Below, in pieces: positions 35,803-44,662 of a stretch of DNA of 64,000 nucleotides (position 1 is its first letter; each line of letters starts with the position of its first letter). The notes under the pieces are model-generated. The model was given only the letters and a program-made list of their open reading frames with translations, made no database searches and was not told the DNA's origin. Made by a program: the position numbers and the translations under genes. This DNA comes from Mycobacterium sp. (GTDB taxonomy: Bacteria > Actinomycetota > Actinomycetes > Mycobacteriales > Mycobacteriaceae): contig JAKFVT010000032.1 in NCBI GenBank assembly GCA_021732005.1, positions 38,038 through 102,037 on the forward strand, in the 5' to 3' direction.

Positions 35803-38502
35803 CTAGTGCGCCGCGGCGTCCCAGCTGCGGCCGTATCCGACCGACACCTCCAGCGGGACGTCCAGCGCGTAGGCGCTGCCCATCTTGTCGCGCACCAGCT
35901 CATCGAGGGTGTCGCGTTCGCCGGGGGCGACCTCGAACAGCAGCTCGTCGTGCACCTGCAGGAGCATGCGCGATGCCAGTCCGCGTTCCTTGATCGCCGA
36001 GTCGACGTTGATCATCGCCACCTTGATCAGGTCGGCGGCGCTGCCCTGGATGGGCGCGTTGAGCGCGGCGCGTTCGGCGGCCTCACGCACCTGCCGGTTG
36101 CTGCTGTCCAGCTCCGGCAGGTAACGCCGGCGGCCGAACACCGTCGAGGTGTACCCGTCTTTACGGGCCTGGTCGACGATGTCGCGCAGGTAGTCCCGGA
36201 TGCCACCGAACCGGTTGAAATACTGCTCCATCTGGACCTTGGCCTCTTCGGTCGAGATCTTCAGCTGCGCCGACAGGCCGTAGGCGCTGAGCCCGTAGGC
36301 GAGGCCGTACGACATCGCCTTGACGCGGCGCCGCAGCTCGGCGTTGACCTCGTCGATCGGGACTTCGAACGCGCGCGACGCCACGAACGAGTGCAGGTCC
36401 TCCCCGGTCCGGAACGCCTCGATCAGGCCCTCGTCCTTGGACAGGTGCGCCATGATCCGCATCTCGATCTGGCTGTAGTCGGCGGTCATCAACTCGCCGT
36501 AACCGTCACCGACGATGAATGCGTCGCGGATCTGGCGCCCGGCGTCGGTGCGGATCGGAATGTTCTGCAGGTTGGGCTCGGTCGACGACAACCGCCCGGT
36601 CGCAGCGATGGTCTGGTTGAACGTGGTGTGGATGCGCCCGTCGGCGGCCACGGACTTGAGCAGCCCGTCGACGGTGACCTTGAGCCGGGTGGCGTCGCGG
36701 TGGGCCAGCAGGTGCTCGAGGAACGGGTGGCCGGTCTTGTCGAACAGGGACTGCAGCGCGTCGGCGTCGGTGGTGTACCCGGTCTTGGTGCGCTTGGTCT
36801 TCGGCATGCCGAGCTCGTCGAACAGCACAACCTGCAGCTGCTTGGGCGAACCCAGGTTGATCTGCTTACCGATCACCTCGTACGCCGCATCAGCCGCTTG
36901 CCGAATCTGCTCGGCGAACTCCCGCTCCAAGGTGTTCAGCTTGTCCAAATCGACTGCGATGCCGACGTTTTCCAGCCCGGCCAGCACAGCCTGCACCGGC
37001 AGCTCCATCTGGCCCAGCAGCGACGACGAGTCGATGCGCTCCAGCTCCTCATCCAACGCGTCGGCCAGGTCGGCGACCGCGCGGGCGCGCAGGATGAGTG
37101 TCTGCACCGCCTGGTCGTCCACGCCTTCGCTGTCGTCGAGAAGCGAAAGCTGTTGCTGCTCAGGGTTATCGGCACGCAGTTCGCGACGCAGGTAGCGCAG
37201 CGACAGGTCGTCGAGGGCGAAGCTACGCTGCCCGGGGCGCACCAGATACGCCGCCAGCGCGGTATCGGAGGTGACGCCGGCCAGCTTCCAGCCCCGACCG
37301 GCCAGGTCGTGCATAGCGATCTTGGCTTCGTGCAGCACCTTCGGCGCACTGTCATCGGCCAGCCAGGCTCCCAGCGCGGCCTCGTCGTCAGGGGTCAGGC
37401 TTGCGGTGTCGATGTAGGCGCCGTCGCCGTCGGCGGTGGCGATCGCCACCGCGGTGGCATCGCCGTCGTACACCTTATGGGTGCCGACGACGGCGAGACC
37501 GGACCGGGCGCCGGTGCGGGCGTGCTCGGCCAGCCACGCCGACACCGCGCCGGGTTCGAGTTGCCCGCCACGCACATCGAAGCCCTCGTCGACCTCCGGC
37601 TCGACGGCGGCCAGTGTGTCGAACAGCCGGTCGCGCAACACCCGGAACTCGAGGTCGTCGAACAGGCGGTGGATCTGATCGCGATCCCACGGCTGTACCC
37701 GCAGCGTGTCGGGGGTCTGCGCCAGCGGGACCTCCTTGACCAGTTCGGTGAGATCCCGGTTGAGGATGACGCTGGACAGGTTCTCGCGCAACGCATCTCC
37801 GACTTTGCCGCGGACCGCGTCGACATTGTCGACAAGTCCCTGCAGCGAGCCGTATTCGAGGATCCACTTGGCGGCGGTCTTCTCCCCCACCCCCGGGATG
37901 CCGGGCAGGTTGTCGCTCGGGTCGCCCCGCAGCGCCGCGAAGTCGGGGTACTGCGTCGGCGTCAGGCCGTACTTCTCCACCACCGCCTCGGGGGTGAACC
38001 GGGTCAGATCGCTGACACCCTTGCGGGGATAGAGCACGGTCACGTCCGGGCTGACGAGCTGCAGCGCGTCGCGGTCGCCGGTGACTACCAGCACCCGGTA
38101 GGCCTCCTGCTCGGCCTGGGTGGCCAGAGTGGCGATGATGTCGTCGGCCTCGAAGCCGGGCTCGGCCAGGACGGTGATGCCGAGTGCGTTGAGCACTTCC
38201 TTGGTGATTTCGATCTGGCCGCGGAACTCATCCGGCGTCGCCGAGCGGCCTTCTTTGTATTCCGGGTACTTCTCCTTGCGGAAGGTCTGCCGGGACACGT
38301 CGAACGCGGCGGCGACGTGGGTGGGCTGTTCGTCGCGCAGCAGGTTGATCAGCATGGCGGTGAACCCGTAGACCGCGTTGGTGGTCAGCCCGTTCTTGGT
38401 CTTGAAGTTCTCGGCGGGCAGAGCGTAGAAGGCCCGAAACGCCAGCGAATTGCCATCCAGCAACAACAATGTGGGTTTTTGATCCGTAGCGCTCGCCGTC
38501 AC
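35803..38502 (-). CDS. polA: DNA polymerase I
   Basis: PolA fills gaps in excision repair and removes RNA primers. The N-terminal 5'-3' nuclease domain (residues 1-290) begins LLLLDGNSLAFRAFYAL and includes GDRDALQLV and PGVGEKTAAKWILEYG. The middle domain lacks the DxE exonuclease motif (the corresponding strand reads GLAVVGTHKVYDGDA), so proofreading is probably absent, as in other mycobacterial PolA. The polymerase domain has motif A DYSQIEMRIMAHLS, motif B AMSYGLAYGLSAYGLS and motif C LLQVHDELLFEV. The GTG at 38502 starts a 899-residue protein. Confidence 0.97.
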   Translation of the reverse strand: MTASATDQKPTLLLLDGNSLAFRAFYALPAENFKTKNGLTTNAVYGFTAMLINLLRDEQPTHVAAAFDVSRQTFRKEKYPEYKEGRSATPDEFRGQIEITKEVLNALGITVLAEPGFEADDIIATLATQAEQEAYRVLVVTGDRDALQLVSPDVTVLYPRKGVSDLTRFTPEAVVEKYGLTPTQYPDFAALRGDPSDNLPGIPGVGEKTAAKWILEYGSLQGLVDNVDAVRGKVGDALRENLSSVILNRDLTELVKEVPLAQTPDTLRVQPWDRDQIHRLFDDLEFRVLRDRLFDTLAAVEPEVDEGFDVRGGQLEPGAVSAWLAEHARTGARSGLAVVGTHKVYDGDATAVAIATADGDGAYIDTASLTPDDEAALGAWLADDSAPKVLHEAKIAMHDLAGRGWKLAGVTSDTALAAYLVRPGQRSFALDDLSLRYLRRELRADNPEQQQLSLLDDSEGVDDQAVQTLILRARAVADLADALDEELERIDSSSLLGQMELPVQAVLAGLENVGIAVDLDKLNTLEREFAEQIRQAADAAYEVIGKQINLGSPKQLQVVLFDELGMPKTKRTKTGYTTDADALQSLFDKTGHPFLEHLLAHRDATRLKVTVDGLLKSVAADGRIHTTFNQTIAATGRLSSTEPNLQNIPIRTDAGRQIRDAFIVGDGYGELMTADYSQIEMRIMAHLSKDEGLIEAFRTGEDLHSFVASRAFEVPIDEVNAELRRRVKAMSYGLAYGLSAYGLSAQLKISTEEAKVQMEQYFNRFGGIRDYLRDIVDQARKDGYTSTVFGRRRYLPELDSSNRQVREAAERAALNAPIQGSAADLIKVAMINVDSAIKERGLASRMLLQVHDELLFEVAPGERDTLDELVRDKMGSAYALDVPLEVSVGYGRSWDAAAH

Positions 38503-38531
38503 GCCATCACTCTATGCACCGCCCCCGACAC

Positions 38532-38828
38532 TCAGTACCCGAGGAGCTTGCGAAACCGCTGTCCCACCGCCATCGACTGGCCCATCCGCTGCACCCACCC
38601 GTCGAGCGCAGCCTTCGTATCGGCCGGATCCCAGCCGCGTTCCTGGCCCAGCGCGAGCATGCCTGCCTCGTCGGTGACGCCCCGCTTCTGCGCCGTGAGG
38701 GCAAGGTCGGCGTAGTTACCCAGCGAGATGCCGTTGATCGGCTCCCAGATGGGGTCGTCGTCGGCTACTGACTTGTTCGACGGGCCGCCCAGCAGGGCGG
38801 GATCGCTCAACTTTTTGAATAGTCCCAT
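38532..38828 (-). CDS. small hypothetical protein upstream of polA
   Basis: The ATG at 38828 (MGLFKKLSDPALLGG) gives 98 residues; the ORF runs further upstream but without conserved-looking sequence. It is a helical soluble protein with PIWEPINGISLGNYADLALT and ALGQERGWDPADTKAALDGW. No family is recognised. It lies 29 bp upstream of polA on the same strand and may be co-transcribed with it. It is divergent from the DUF35 gene. No signal peptide is seen. Confidence 0.65.
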   Translation of the reverse strand: MGLFKKLSDPALLGGPSNKSVADDDPIWEPINGISLGNYADLALTAQKRGVTDEAGMLALGQERGWDPADTKAALDGWVQRMGQSMAVGQRFRKLLGY

Positions 38829-38920
38829 GCCCGGAGTCCACCCTGACGGCTCGGCTACCGATCCCAACTTGGCTCCGCAACGGAACTGGAACACGTTTCA
38901 ATTCGGCGGCCCGCATCGCA

Positions 38921-38926
38921 TACGAT
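38921..38926 (+). promoter_or_regulatory. candidate -10 box, leaderless DUF35 gene
   Basis: TACGAT ends six bases before the GTG at 38933, with no ribosome-binding site. Confidence 0.5.
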
Positions 38927-38932
38927 GACCCC

Positions 38933-39385
38933 GTGCCAGCTTCTCCAGACGCCCCTACGCAACTACCGGCGATCGACGGTTGGTGGGACCACGACGACGC
39001 CGGTGTGCCGCATCTGATCGGCGGCAAGTGTCCGCAGTGCGGCACCTACGTGTTCCCGCCGCGGGCCAACAACTGCCCCAACCCGGCCTGTGACAGCGAT
39101 GTTCTCGAAGCCGTCGCGCTCTCGCGGCGCGGCAAGGTGTGGAGCTACACCGAGAACCGCTACGCACCACCCCCGCCCTACCCCTCGCCGGACCCGTTCG
39201 AGCCGTTCGCGGTCGCCGCTGTCGAGCTCGCCGACGAGGGCCTGATCGTGCTGGGCAAGGTCGTCGAAGGCACCCTGGCCGCCGACCTCAAGGTCGGCAT
39301 GGAGGTGGAGCTGACCACCATGACCCTCTACACCGACGACGACGGCACCGAGCGCGTCACCTACGCATGGGAGATCGCGAAATGA
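38933..39385 (+). CDS. Zn-ribbon/OB-fold DUF35 protein, Rv1628c type
   Basis: This 150-residue DUF35 protein has a rubredoxin-like zinc ribbon formed by CPQCGTY and CPNPACDSD, followed by an OB fold (RRGKVWSYTENRY, PFAVAAVELADEGLIVLGKV). DUF35 proteins form complexes with thiolase-like SCP-X partners; in the steroid side-chain pathway (ChsH2-Ltp2 type) they act in retro-aldol cleavage. The next gene is such a partner, overlapped by ATGA, so a two-subunit complex is likely. The GTG at 38933 follows a -10 box by six bases. The same pair (Rv1628c-Rv1627c) is present in M. tuberculosis. Confidence 0.88.
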   Translation: MPASPDAPTQLPAIDGWWDHDDAGVPHLIGGKCPQCGTYVFPPRANNCPNPACDSDVLEAVALSRRGKVWSYTENRYAPPPPYPSPDPFEPFAVAAVELADEGLIVLGKVVEGTLAADLKVGMEVELTTMTLYTDDDGTERVTYAWEIAK

Positions 39386-40584
39386 GCACTCCTGACCCCG
39401 TCTACATCCTCGGCGCGGGCATGCACCCGTGGGGCAAGTGGGGCCGTGACTTCACCGAGTACGGCGTCGTCGCCGCCCGCGCCGCGCTAGCCGAGGCCGG
39501 CTTGGACTGGCGCCAGATCCAACTGGTCGCCGGCGCCGACACCATCCGCAACGGCTACCCCGGCTTCGTCGCCGGTGCGACGTTCGCGCAGAAACTCGGC
39601 TGGAACGGCATCCCGGTCACCTCGAGCTATGCGGCCTGCGCGAGCGGTTCGCAGGCCCTGCAGAGCGCGCGGGCGCAGATCCTGGCCGGCTTCTGCGACG
39701 TGGCGCTTGTCATCGGCGCGGACACCACCCCGAAGGGCTTTTTCGCCCCGGTCGGCGGCGAACGACGCAACGATCCCGATTGGCAGCGCTTCCACCTGAT
39801 CGGCGCCACCAACACGGTGTACTTCGCGCTGCTCGCGCGCCGCCGGATGGATCTCTACGGCGCCACGCTCGAGGACTTCGCCCAGGTGAAGGTCAAGAAC
39901 GCCCAGCACGGGTTGAACAATCCGAACGCCCGCTATCGCAAGGAGGCCAGCGTCGAGGACGTGCTGGCCAGCCCGGTGGTCTCCGATCCCCTTCGGCTGC
40001 TGGACATCTGCGCGACGTCCGATGGAGCGGCCGCGGTGATCGTGGCCAGCAAGGCGTTCGCCGAGAAGCATCTCGGCTCGGTACAGGGTGTGCCGTCGGT
40101 GCGCGCGGTGAGCCTGCAGAGCCCGCAGTACCCGCAGCATCTGCCCGAATTGCCGGACATCGCAACCGATTCCACCGCTGTGGTGCCGGGCCCAGACCGG
40201 GTGTTCAAGGATCAGATCCTCGATGCCGCCTACGCCGAGGCCGGCATCGGCCCCGAGGACCTGTCGCTGGCCGAGGTCTACGACCTGTCCACCGCGCTGG
40301 AACTCGACTGGTACGAGCACCTGGGGTTGTGCGCCAAGGGTGAAGCCGAGCAGCTGCTGCGCAGTGGCGCCACCACGATCGGCGGCCGGATTCCGGTCAA
40401 CGCCTCCGGCGGGCTGGCCAGCTTCGGCGAGGCCATCCCGGCCCAGGCGATCGCGCAGGTCTGCGAACTCACCTGGCAGCTCAAGGGTCAGGCCACCGGC
40501 CGTCAGGTCGAGGGCGCCAAGGTCGGCGTGACCGCCAACCAGGGCCTGTTCGGCCACGGCTCGTCGGTGGTCGTCGCGCGCTAG
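39382..40584 (+). CDS. SCP-X-type thiolase/lipid-transfer protein, Rv1627c type
   Basis: The 400-residue thiolase-superfamily protein has the nucleophile segment SSYAACASGSQALQSAR (Cys near 89), DGAAAVIVASKAFAEKH, and the C-terminal NASGGLASFGEAIPAQAIAQ. Its spacing is that of SCP-X proteins rather than classical thiolases, since the second Cys loop is altered (GVTANQGLFGHGSS). The substrate is probably a bulky acyl-CoA, by analogy with steroid catabolism Ltp proteins; no steroid gene is nearby. The ATG at 39382 overlaps the DUF35 stop (ATGA), so stoichiometric production is expected. Confidence 0.88.
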   Translation: MSTPDPVYILGAGMHPWGKWGRDFTEYGVVAARAALAEAGLDWRQIQLVAGADTIRNGYPGFVAGATFAQKLGWNGIPVTSSYAACASGSQALQSARAQILAGFCDVALVIGADTTPKGFFAPVGGERRNDPDWQRFHLIGATNTVYFALLARRRMDLYGATLEDFAQVKVKNAQHGLNNPNARYRKEASVEDVLASPVVSDPLRLLDICATSDGAAAVIVASKAFAEKHLGSVQGVPSVRAVSLQSPQYPQHLPELPDIATDSTAVVPGPDRVFKDQILDAAYAEAGIGPEDLSLAEVYDLSTALELDWYEHLGLCAKGEAEQLLRSGATTIGGRIPVNASGGLASFGEAIPAQAIAQVCELTWQLKGQATGRQVEGAKVGVTANQGLFGHGSSVVVAR

Positions 40585-40812
40585 GTGAGCCAGACCGTCG
40601 TCGTCACCGTCAAGCCGGGCAGCCGCAAGGGGCCGCTGGTCGAGGCGGCCGACGACGGTTCGCTGACGATCTTCGTACGGGAGCCTGCCATCGAGGGCAA
40701 GGCCACCGAGGCTGCGGCTCGGCTGCTCGCGAAACACCTGGGGGTACCGCGCAGCGCCGTGACGTTGACGGCGGGCGCGACGTCGCGGGTCAAGCGGTTT
40801 CGCGTCGACTAG
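40585..40812 (+). CDS. DUF167 (YggU-like) protein
   Basis: This small basic protein of 75 residues has the DUF167 fold signature. It includes VVVTVKPGSRKGPLVEAADD, the central LTIFVREPAIEGKATEAAAR, and the end LTAGATSRVKRFRVD. The function is unknown, and structures of the family show an alpha/beta sandwich. The GTG start directly follows the thiolase TAG stop, so the gene is in the same transcript. Its 3' end overlaps the helix-turn-helix gene on the other strand by 23 bp. Confidence 0.88.
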   Translation: MSQTVVVTVKPGSRKGPLVEAADDGSLTIFVREPAIEGKATEAAARLLAKHLGVPRSAVTLTAGATSRVKRFRVD

Positions 40813-41065
40813 TCTGCGCGCTGCCGCCCCGCCACACATCGACGGCGTCCTGCAGCGGCAAACCCAGTGCCTCGCACAGGCTTACGACGGTGCCGAAGCT
40901 GGGACTGGGCAACCGTCCGACCTCGATCTTGCGCAGTGTCTCCGGGGAGATACCCGCGTCCTTGGCGATGGCCTCGGGGGCGCGGCCGGCCCGCGCCGTC
41001 CTGATCAACGCGCCGAGGCGTTGTCCGGCTCGGATCTGCTCGGGGCTCAGCGGTACGCGCACCAT
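40790..41065 (-). CDS. XRE-family helix-turn-helix regulator
   Basis: The 91-residue protein consists of little more than a Cro/CI-type helix-turn-helix: IRAGQRLGALIRTARAG, then EAIAKDAGISPETLRKIEVG and FGTVVSLCEALGLPLQDAV. The ATG at 41065 lies seven bases after a TATACT box on the minus strand, so the message is probably leaderless. It is divergent from the methionine aminopeptidase gene with 49 bp between starts. A palindrome in that gap overlaps both promoters, so it likely represses itself and its neighbour. The ORF could extend upstream to 41182, but that part has no regulator sequence. Confidence 0.82.
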   Translation of the reverse strand: MVRVPLSPEQIRAGQRLGALIRTARAGRAPEAIAKDAGISPETLRKIEVGRLPSPSFGTVVSLCEALGLPLQDAVDVWRGGSAQTSRRETA

Positions 41066-41072
41066 GCGATCG

Positions 41073-41094
41073 AGTATACGGTATAAAAATACCG
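41073..41094. promoter_or_regulatory. divergent promoter with palindromic operator candidate
   Basis: On the minus strand TATACT (41073-41078) is a near-perfect -10 box seven bases before the HTH start. On the plus strand CGGTAT-AAAA-ATACCG (41079-41094) is a perfect 6-bp inverted repeat overlapping a TATAAA box for the aminopeptidase gene. A GTATAC sequence adjoins it. A regulator bound here would block both directions. Confidence 0.6.
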
Positions 41095-41114
41095 ACGAAG
41101 GGAATCGCACTCCG

Positions 41115-41885
41115 ATGATCGAACTCAAAACCGCCAAGGAAATCGACAAGATGGCCGTCACAGGTGACTTCGTGGCGCGCACACTGGCGACGCTGGCGCA
41201 CGAGGCCGAACCGGGCGTGAACCTGATGCAGCTCGAACACCGCGCCAGGGCACTGATCGACGAGCGCGGTGCGACGTCCTGCTACTGGGACTACTCGCCG
41301 TCGTTCGGCCGCGGACCGTTCCGCAATGTCATCTGCCTCTCGGTCAATGATGCTGTGCTGCATGGACTTCCGTGGGATTACGTACTCCGTGACGGCGATC
41401 TGCTGAAGCTGGACTTCGCCGTCTCGATCGACGGGTGGGTGGCGGACTCCGCGATCACGGTGGTTGTCGGCGACAACCCGGACGCCGAGGACACCGCCTT
41501 GGTCGATTCGACCCGGCGCGCCCTGGCCGCCGGCATCGCGGCTGCAGTTCCGGGCGGGCGGCTCGGCGACATCTCGGCGGCCATCGGCGACGTGGCCGCC
41601 ACCGCGGGGTACGCCGTCAACACCGACTTCGGCGGGCACGGGCTGGGCCGCACCATGCATGAGGACCCGCACGTGCCCAACCGAGGCAAGCGCGGCCGCG
41701 GCATGGTGCTCAAACCCGGTCTGACGCTTGCGCTCGAGCCGTGGTGGGGACGCGGAACCAACCAGCTGGTCGTCGATCCGGACGGCTGGACCCTGCGTGC
41801 GGCCGACGGATCCAACACCGCCCATTCCGAGCACACGATCGCGATCACCGAGAGCGGTCCGCGGGTGCTCACCCGTGCGGCTTAG
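41115..41885 (+). CDS. map: methionine aminopeptidase, type I (second MetAP)
   Basis: The enzyme removes the initiator methionine; fold and metal ligands are of the pita-bread type. Conserved features in the 256-residue protein: a His in AVLHGLPWDY, the first ligand Asp in LLKLDFAVSIDGWVADSA, the His of GGHGLGRTMHEDPHVPNRG, and the Glu residues of LALEPWW and SEHTIAITESGP. A single MetAP I catalytic domain is present without the N-terminal zinc or SH3 linker. GAAGGGA precedes the ATG. It ends overlapping livF by four bases. M. tuberculosis has two MetAPs elsewhere; this copy is regulated by an adjacent HTH gene. Confidence 0.88.
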   Translation: MIELKTAKEIDKMAVTGDFVARTLATLAHEAEPGVNLMQLEHRARALIDERGATSCYWDYSPSFGRGPFRNVICLSVNDAVLHGLPWDYVLRDGDLLKLDFAVSIDGWVADSAITVVVGDNPDAEDTALVDSTRRALAAGIAAAVPGGRLGDISAAIGDVAATAGYAVNTDFGGHGLGRTMHEDPHVPNRGKRGRGMVLKPGLTLALEPWWGRGTNQLVVDPDGWTLRAADGSNTAHSEHTIAITESGPRVLTRAA

Positions 41886-42619
41886 GCCACCCCGAGATAC
41901 GCCGCGCGAATGCTGTCGTCGGCCAGCAACTCTCGGGCCACCCCGCTGCGGGTGATGGTCCCGGTCTCCAGGATGTAGGCGCGATCGGACCGGGTCAGCG
42001 CCTGCTGAGCGTTCTGCTCCACCAGCAGGACGGTGGTGCCCTGCGCGTTGATCTCGGAGATGATCTTGAAGATCTGCGAAATGATCATGGGCGCCAAGCC
42101 CATCGACGGCTCGTCGAGCAGCAATACCCGTGGGCGGGCCATCAGCGCGCGCCCGATCGCGAGCATCTGCTGTTCGCCACCGGACAGCGTGCCGCCGACC
42201 TGGGTCCGGCGCTCGGCAAGCCTCGGGAAGGTCTCGAACACCCAATCCAGGCGCTCACGGCGCTCCGCCTTGCTGTCGAACTTGCGCCCGTAGCAGCCCA
42301 TTTCGAGGTTCTCGGTCACGGTCATGCCGGGGAAGACGCCGCGGCCCTCGGGGGCCTGGATGAGGCCGTCGATGGCACGCTGGTGGGCCTTGACCCGGCT
42401 GATGTCGCGGCCCTCGAACCACACCGATCCCGACGACAACGGCCGCAGCCCGGAGATCGCCCGCATCATCGTGGTTTTTCCGGCGCCGTTGGAGCCCAGC
42501 AGCGTCACCAGTTCACCCTGTCGAACTTCGAGCGAAACCCCGTGCAGCGCTTCGATCCTGCCGTAATGCACCACCGCATCGCGGACCTCGAGCAGTGGCG
42601 CGTTGTCAGAGCTGGTCAT
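41882..42619 (-). CDS. livF: branched-chain amino acid ABC transporter ATP-binding protein LivF
   Basis: One of two ATPases energising the Liv importer. It has Walker A LGSNGAGKTTMMRAISG, signature TLSGGEQQMLAIGRALM, Walker B VLLLDEPSMGLAPM, and the LivF-specific QAPEGRGVFPGMTVTENLEM segment. Length is 245 residues. It is the last gene of livHMGF and overlaps livG by 14 bases. The whole set on the minus strand is preceded by the binding-protein gene livK. Substrate specificity (Leu/Ile/Val or a related amino acid or amide) is inferred from family. Confidence 0.93.
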   Translation of the reverse strand: MTSSDNAPLLEVRDAVVHYGRIEALHGVSLEVRQGELVTLLGSNGAGKTTMMRAISGLRPLSSGSVWFEGRDISRVKAHQRAIDGLIQAPEGRGVFPGMTVTENLEMGCYGRKFDSKAERRERLDWVFETFPRLAERRTQVGGTLSGGEQQMLAIGRALMARPRVLLLDEPSMGLAPMIISQIFKIISEINAQGTTVLLVEQNAQQALTRSDRAYILETGTITRSGVARELLADDSIRAAYLGVA

Positions 42620-43475
42620 CGGGTACCCCCAGATAAGCGGCGATCACGGCCGGGTCGTCGCGGATCTCGGCGGGCAGACCGTCGGCGATCTTGCGGCCGA
42701 ACTCCAGCACCACGATCCGGTCGGTGACACCCATGACCAGTCGCATGTCGTGCTCGATGAGCAACACGGTGTAGCCGTCGTCGCGGATGGCTTGGATCAG
42801 TTCGATCAGCGCGGCTTTCTCGCTGGGGTTGAACCCGGCCGCCGGCTCGTCGAGGCACAGCAGTTTCGGTTCGGTGGCCAGCGCACGGGCGATCTCCAGC
42901 CGGCGCTGGTCGCCGTACGGCAGGTTCTTGGCCTTCTCCTCACCGCGATGGGCGATACCGACGAATTGCAGCAGGGCAGCCGCCTTGTCGATGGCGGAAC
43001 GCTCTTCGCGGCGGTGCCGGGGCGTGCGCACCAAAGCGCCTGGCACTGACGTCTTGTGCCGTGCGTCGGTGCCCACCACCACGTTTTCCAACGCGGTCAT
43101 CTCGCCCCACAGCCGGATGTTTTGGAAGGTCCGGGCAATCCCCCGTCGGGTGATCTGGTGCCGCTTGATCCTGCCCAGCGGCGCCCCGTCGAAGGTCACC
43201 GATCCTGAACTCGGCCGGTACACACCGGTGATCGCGTTGAAGCAGGTGGTCTTGCCCGCGCCGTTCGGTCCGATCAGGCCGAGGATCTCGCCCCGCTTGA
43301 TCTCAAAGCTCACCGAATCCAGCGCGGTCAGGCCACCGAACTTCACGGTGAGATCCTTGGTCTCCAGCAGGGTTTGCCCCTCGGCGACGTCAGTGTCACG
43401 GGTGAACACGGCCAGGCTCTCGTCGATCGGGGTGTCCGGATCGTCTTGGGTGGGACCGCCGGCGGCGTGCGTCAT
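42606..43475 (-). CDS. livG: branched-chain amino acid ABC transporter ATP-binding protein LivG
   Basis: The second ATPase of the system. Walker A is LIGPNGAGKTTCFNAITG, the LivG segment GIARTFQNIRLWGEMTALEN follows, then the atypical signature NLPYGDQRRLEIARAL (LivG proteins have YGxQ instead of SGGQ), and LLCLDEPAAGFNPSE. The ATG at 43475 overlaps the livM stop by four bases (ATGA), giving 289 residues. The N-terminal 30 residues (GGPTQDDPDTPIDE) are an unusual acidic extension compared with the usual 255-residue LivG. Confidence 0.93.
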   Translation of the reverse strand: MTHAAGGPTQDDPDTPIDESLAVFTRDTDVAEGQTLLETKDLTVKFGGLTALDSVSFEIKRGEILGLIGPNGAGKTTCFNAITGVYRPSSGSVTFDGAPLGRIKRHQITRRGIARTFQNIRLWGEMTALENVVVGTDARHKTSVPGALVRTPRHRREERSAIDKAAALLQFVGIAHRGEEKAKNLPYGDQRRLEIARALATEPKLLCLDEPAAGFNPSEKAALIELIQAIRDDGYTVLLIEHDMRLVMGVTDRIVVLEFGRKIADGLPAEIRDDPAVIAAYLGVPDDQL

Positions 43476-44662
43476 GCGGCCGACTTCGACTCGTCGGCGC
43501 TTCGCAACAGATAGCGGGCGCGTTTGCCGTACGTGAGCAGTTGCTGACGAACCGGGAACAGCCCCTGCGGGCGGAAGATCATCAGCACCACCAGCGCCAG
43601 ACCGAAGAACAAGTACTTCAGATCGCCGAGGTTGATGCCCAGGAAGTGCACGCCGAGCAGTCGGTTCGGCAGGTAGACGATCACGAACGCTCCGAAGATG
43701 ACGCCGAGCTTGTTGCCCTGCCCGCCGAGCACCACCGCGCACAGGAACAGCATCGAGTTGATGATGTTGAACGTGGGCGGCGCGACGTATTGCACCTGCC
43801 CGGCGTACAGCGCCCCGGACAGTCCACCGATCGCGGCGCCGATGACGAATGCCCACAGTTTGAACCGGAACGTGTTGACGCCCATCACTTCCGCGGCGTC
43901 CTCGTCTTCGCGGATCGCCACCCAGGCCCGGCCGACCCGGCTGCGTTCCAGGTTGCCGACCAGCAGCAGGATCCCGACGATCAGGATCAATCCCAGCCAG
44001 AACCACCAGGTGCCGTAATTCGCATGGCCCGTGGAGTTACCGCTCGAGAACACCCCTTCCGGTAGCTTGTCGGTCTGCCCGACCCTCGGATAGGCAACGC
44101 CATTGAGGCCGCGGGAACCGTTGGTGACCCCGGACAGGTTGTCGGCGAGCAACCGGATGATCTCGCCGAATCCCAATGTGACGATGGCCAGATAGTCGCC
44201 GCGCAGCCGCAATGTCGGGATGCCGAGGATCAGGCCTGCCAGCGCGGTGAATGCCATCGCGAGAGGAACACACGACAGCCACGCCCAGTTCTCGCTGAAC
44301 GCCCCGCTGCCGCTGATCTGGTTCCAGGGGCTGTCCGGACTGGTGAGCAGGGCGACCGTGTAGGCGCCGACGGCGTAGAAGCCGACGTATCCCAGGTCCA
44401 GGAGACCGGCCTGGCCGACGACGACGTTGAGGCCGATAGCGATGATCGCGACCATGGCGAACTGAGCCATGGTGCCGCCGAAGCTGATTCCGGGCGTATC
44501 GAAGAACGGCGGCGGATGCAGCGGCGACAACGCCAGCAGTGCGAAGCCCAGAATTCCGAAGCCCCACTTCTGCACCCGGCTCAGGCCAGACCACCAGCCG
44601 CGCAGACCGTCGCCAGGGGCCAGCAGCCGGCCCGACCACTTCCCTGGCGTCTGCACGCTCAT
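43472..44662 (-). CDS. livM: branched-chain amino acid ABC transporter permease LivM
   Basis: This inner-membrane permease of the Liv importer has about nine helices in 396 residues. Family landmarks are IGLNVVVGQAGLLDLGYVGF and GAYTVALL, LGIPTLRLRGDYLAIVTLGF, and a later FGAFVIVYLPNRLLG. A hydrophilic N-terminus (PGKWSGRLLAPGDG) precedes the first helix. The stop overlaps livG and the start overlaps livH by four bases, so livHMG are translationally coupled. Confidence 0.93.
   Translation of the reverse strand: MSVQTPGKWSGRLLAPGDGLRGWWSGLSRVQKWGFGILGFALLALSPLHPPPFFDTPGISFGGTMAQFAMVAIIAIGLNVVVGQAGLLDLGYVGFYAVGAYTVALLTSPDSPWNQISGSGAFSENWAWLSCVPLAMAFTALAGLILGIPTLRLRGDYLAIVTLGFGEIIRLLADNLSGVTNGSRGLNGVAYPRVGQTDKLPEGVFSSGNSTGHANYGTWWFWLGLILIVGILLLVGNLERSRVGRAWVAIREDEDAAEVMGVNTFRFKLWAFVIGAAIGGLSGALYAGQVQYVAPPTFNIINSMLFLCAVVLGGQGNKLGVIFGAFVIVYLPNRLLGVHFLGINLGDLKYLFFGLALVVLMIFRPQGLFPVRQQLLTYGKRARYLLRSADESKSAA

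Noticed and set aside
35776..38715. 979-codon plus-strand frame over polA
   Set aside because: GC-rich antisense shadow of DNA polymerase I; no domain recognised.
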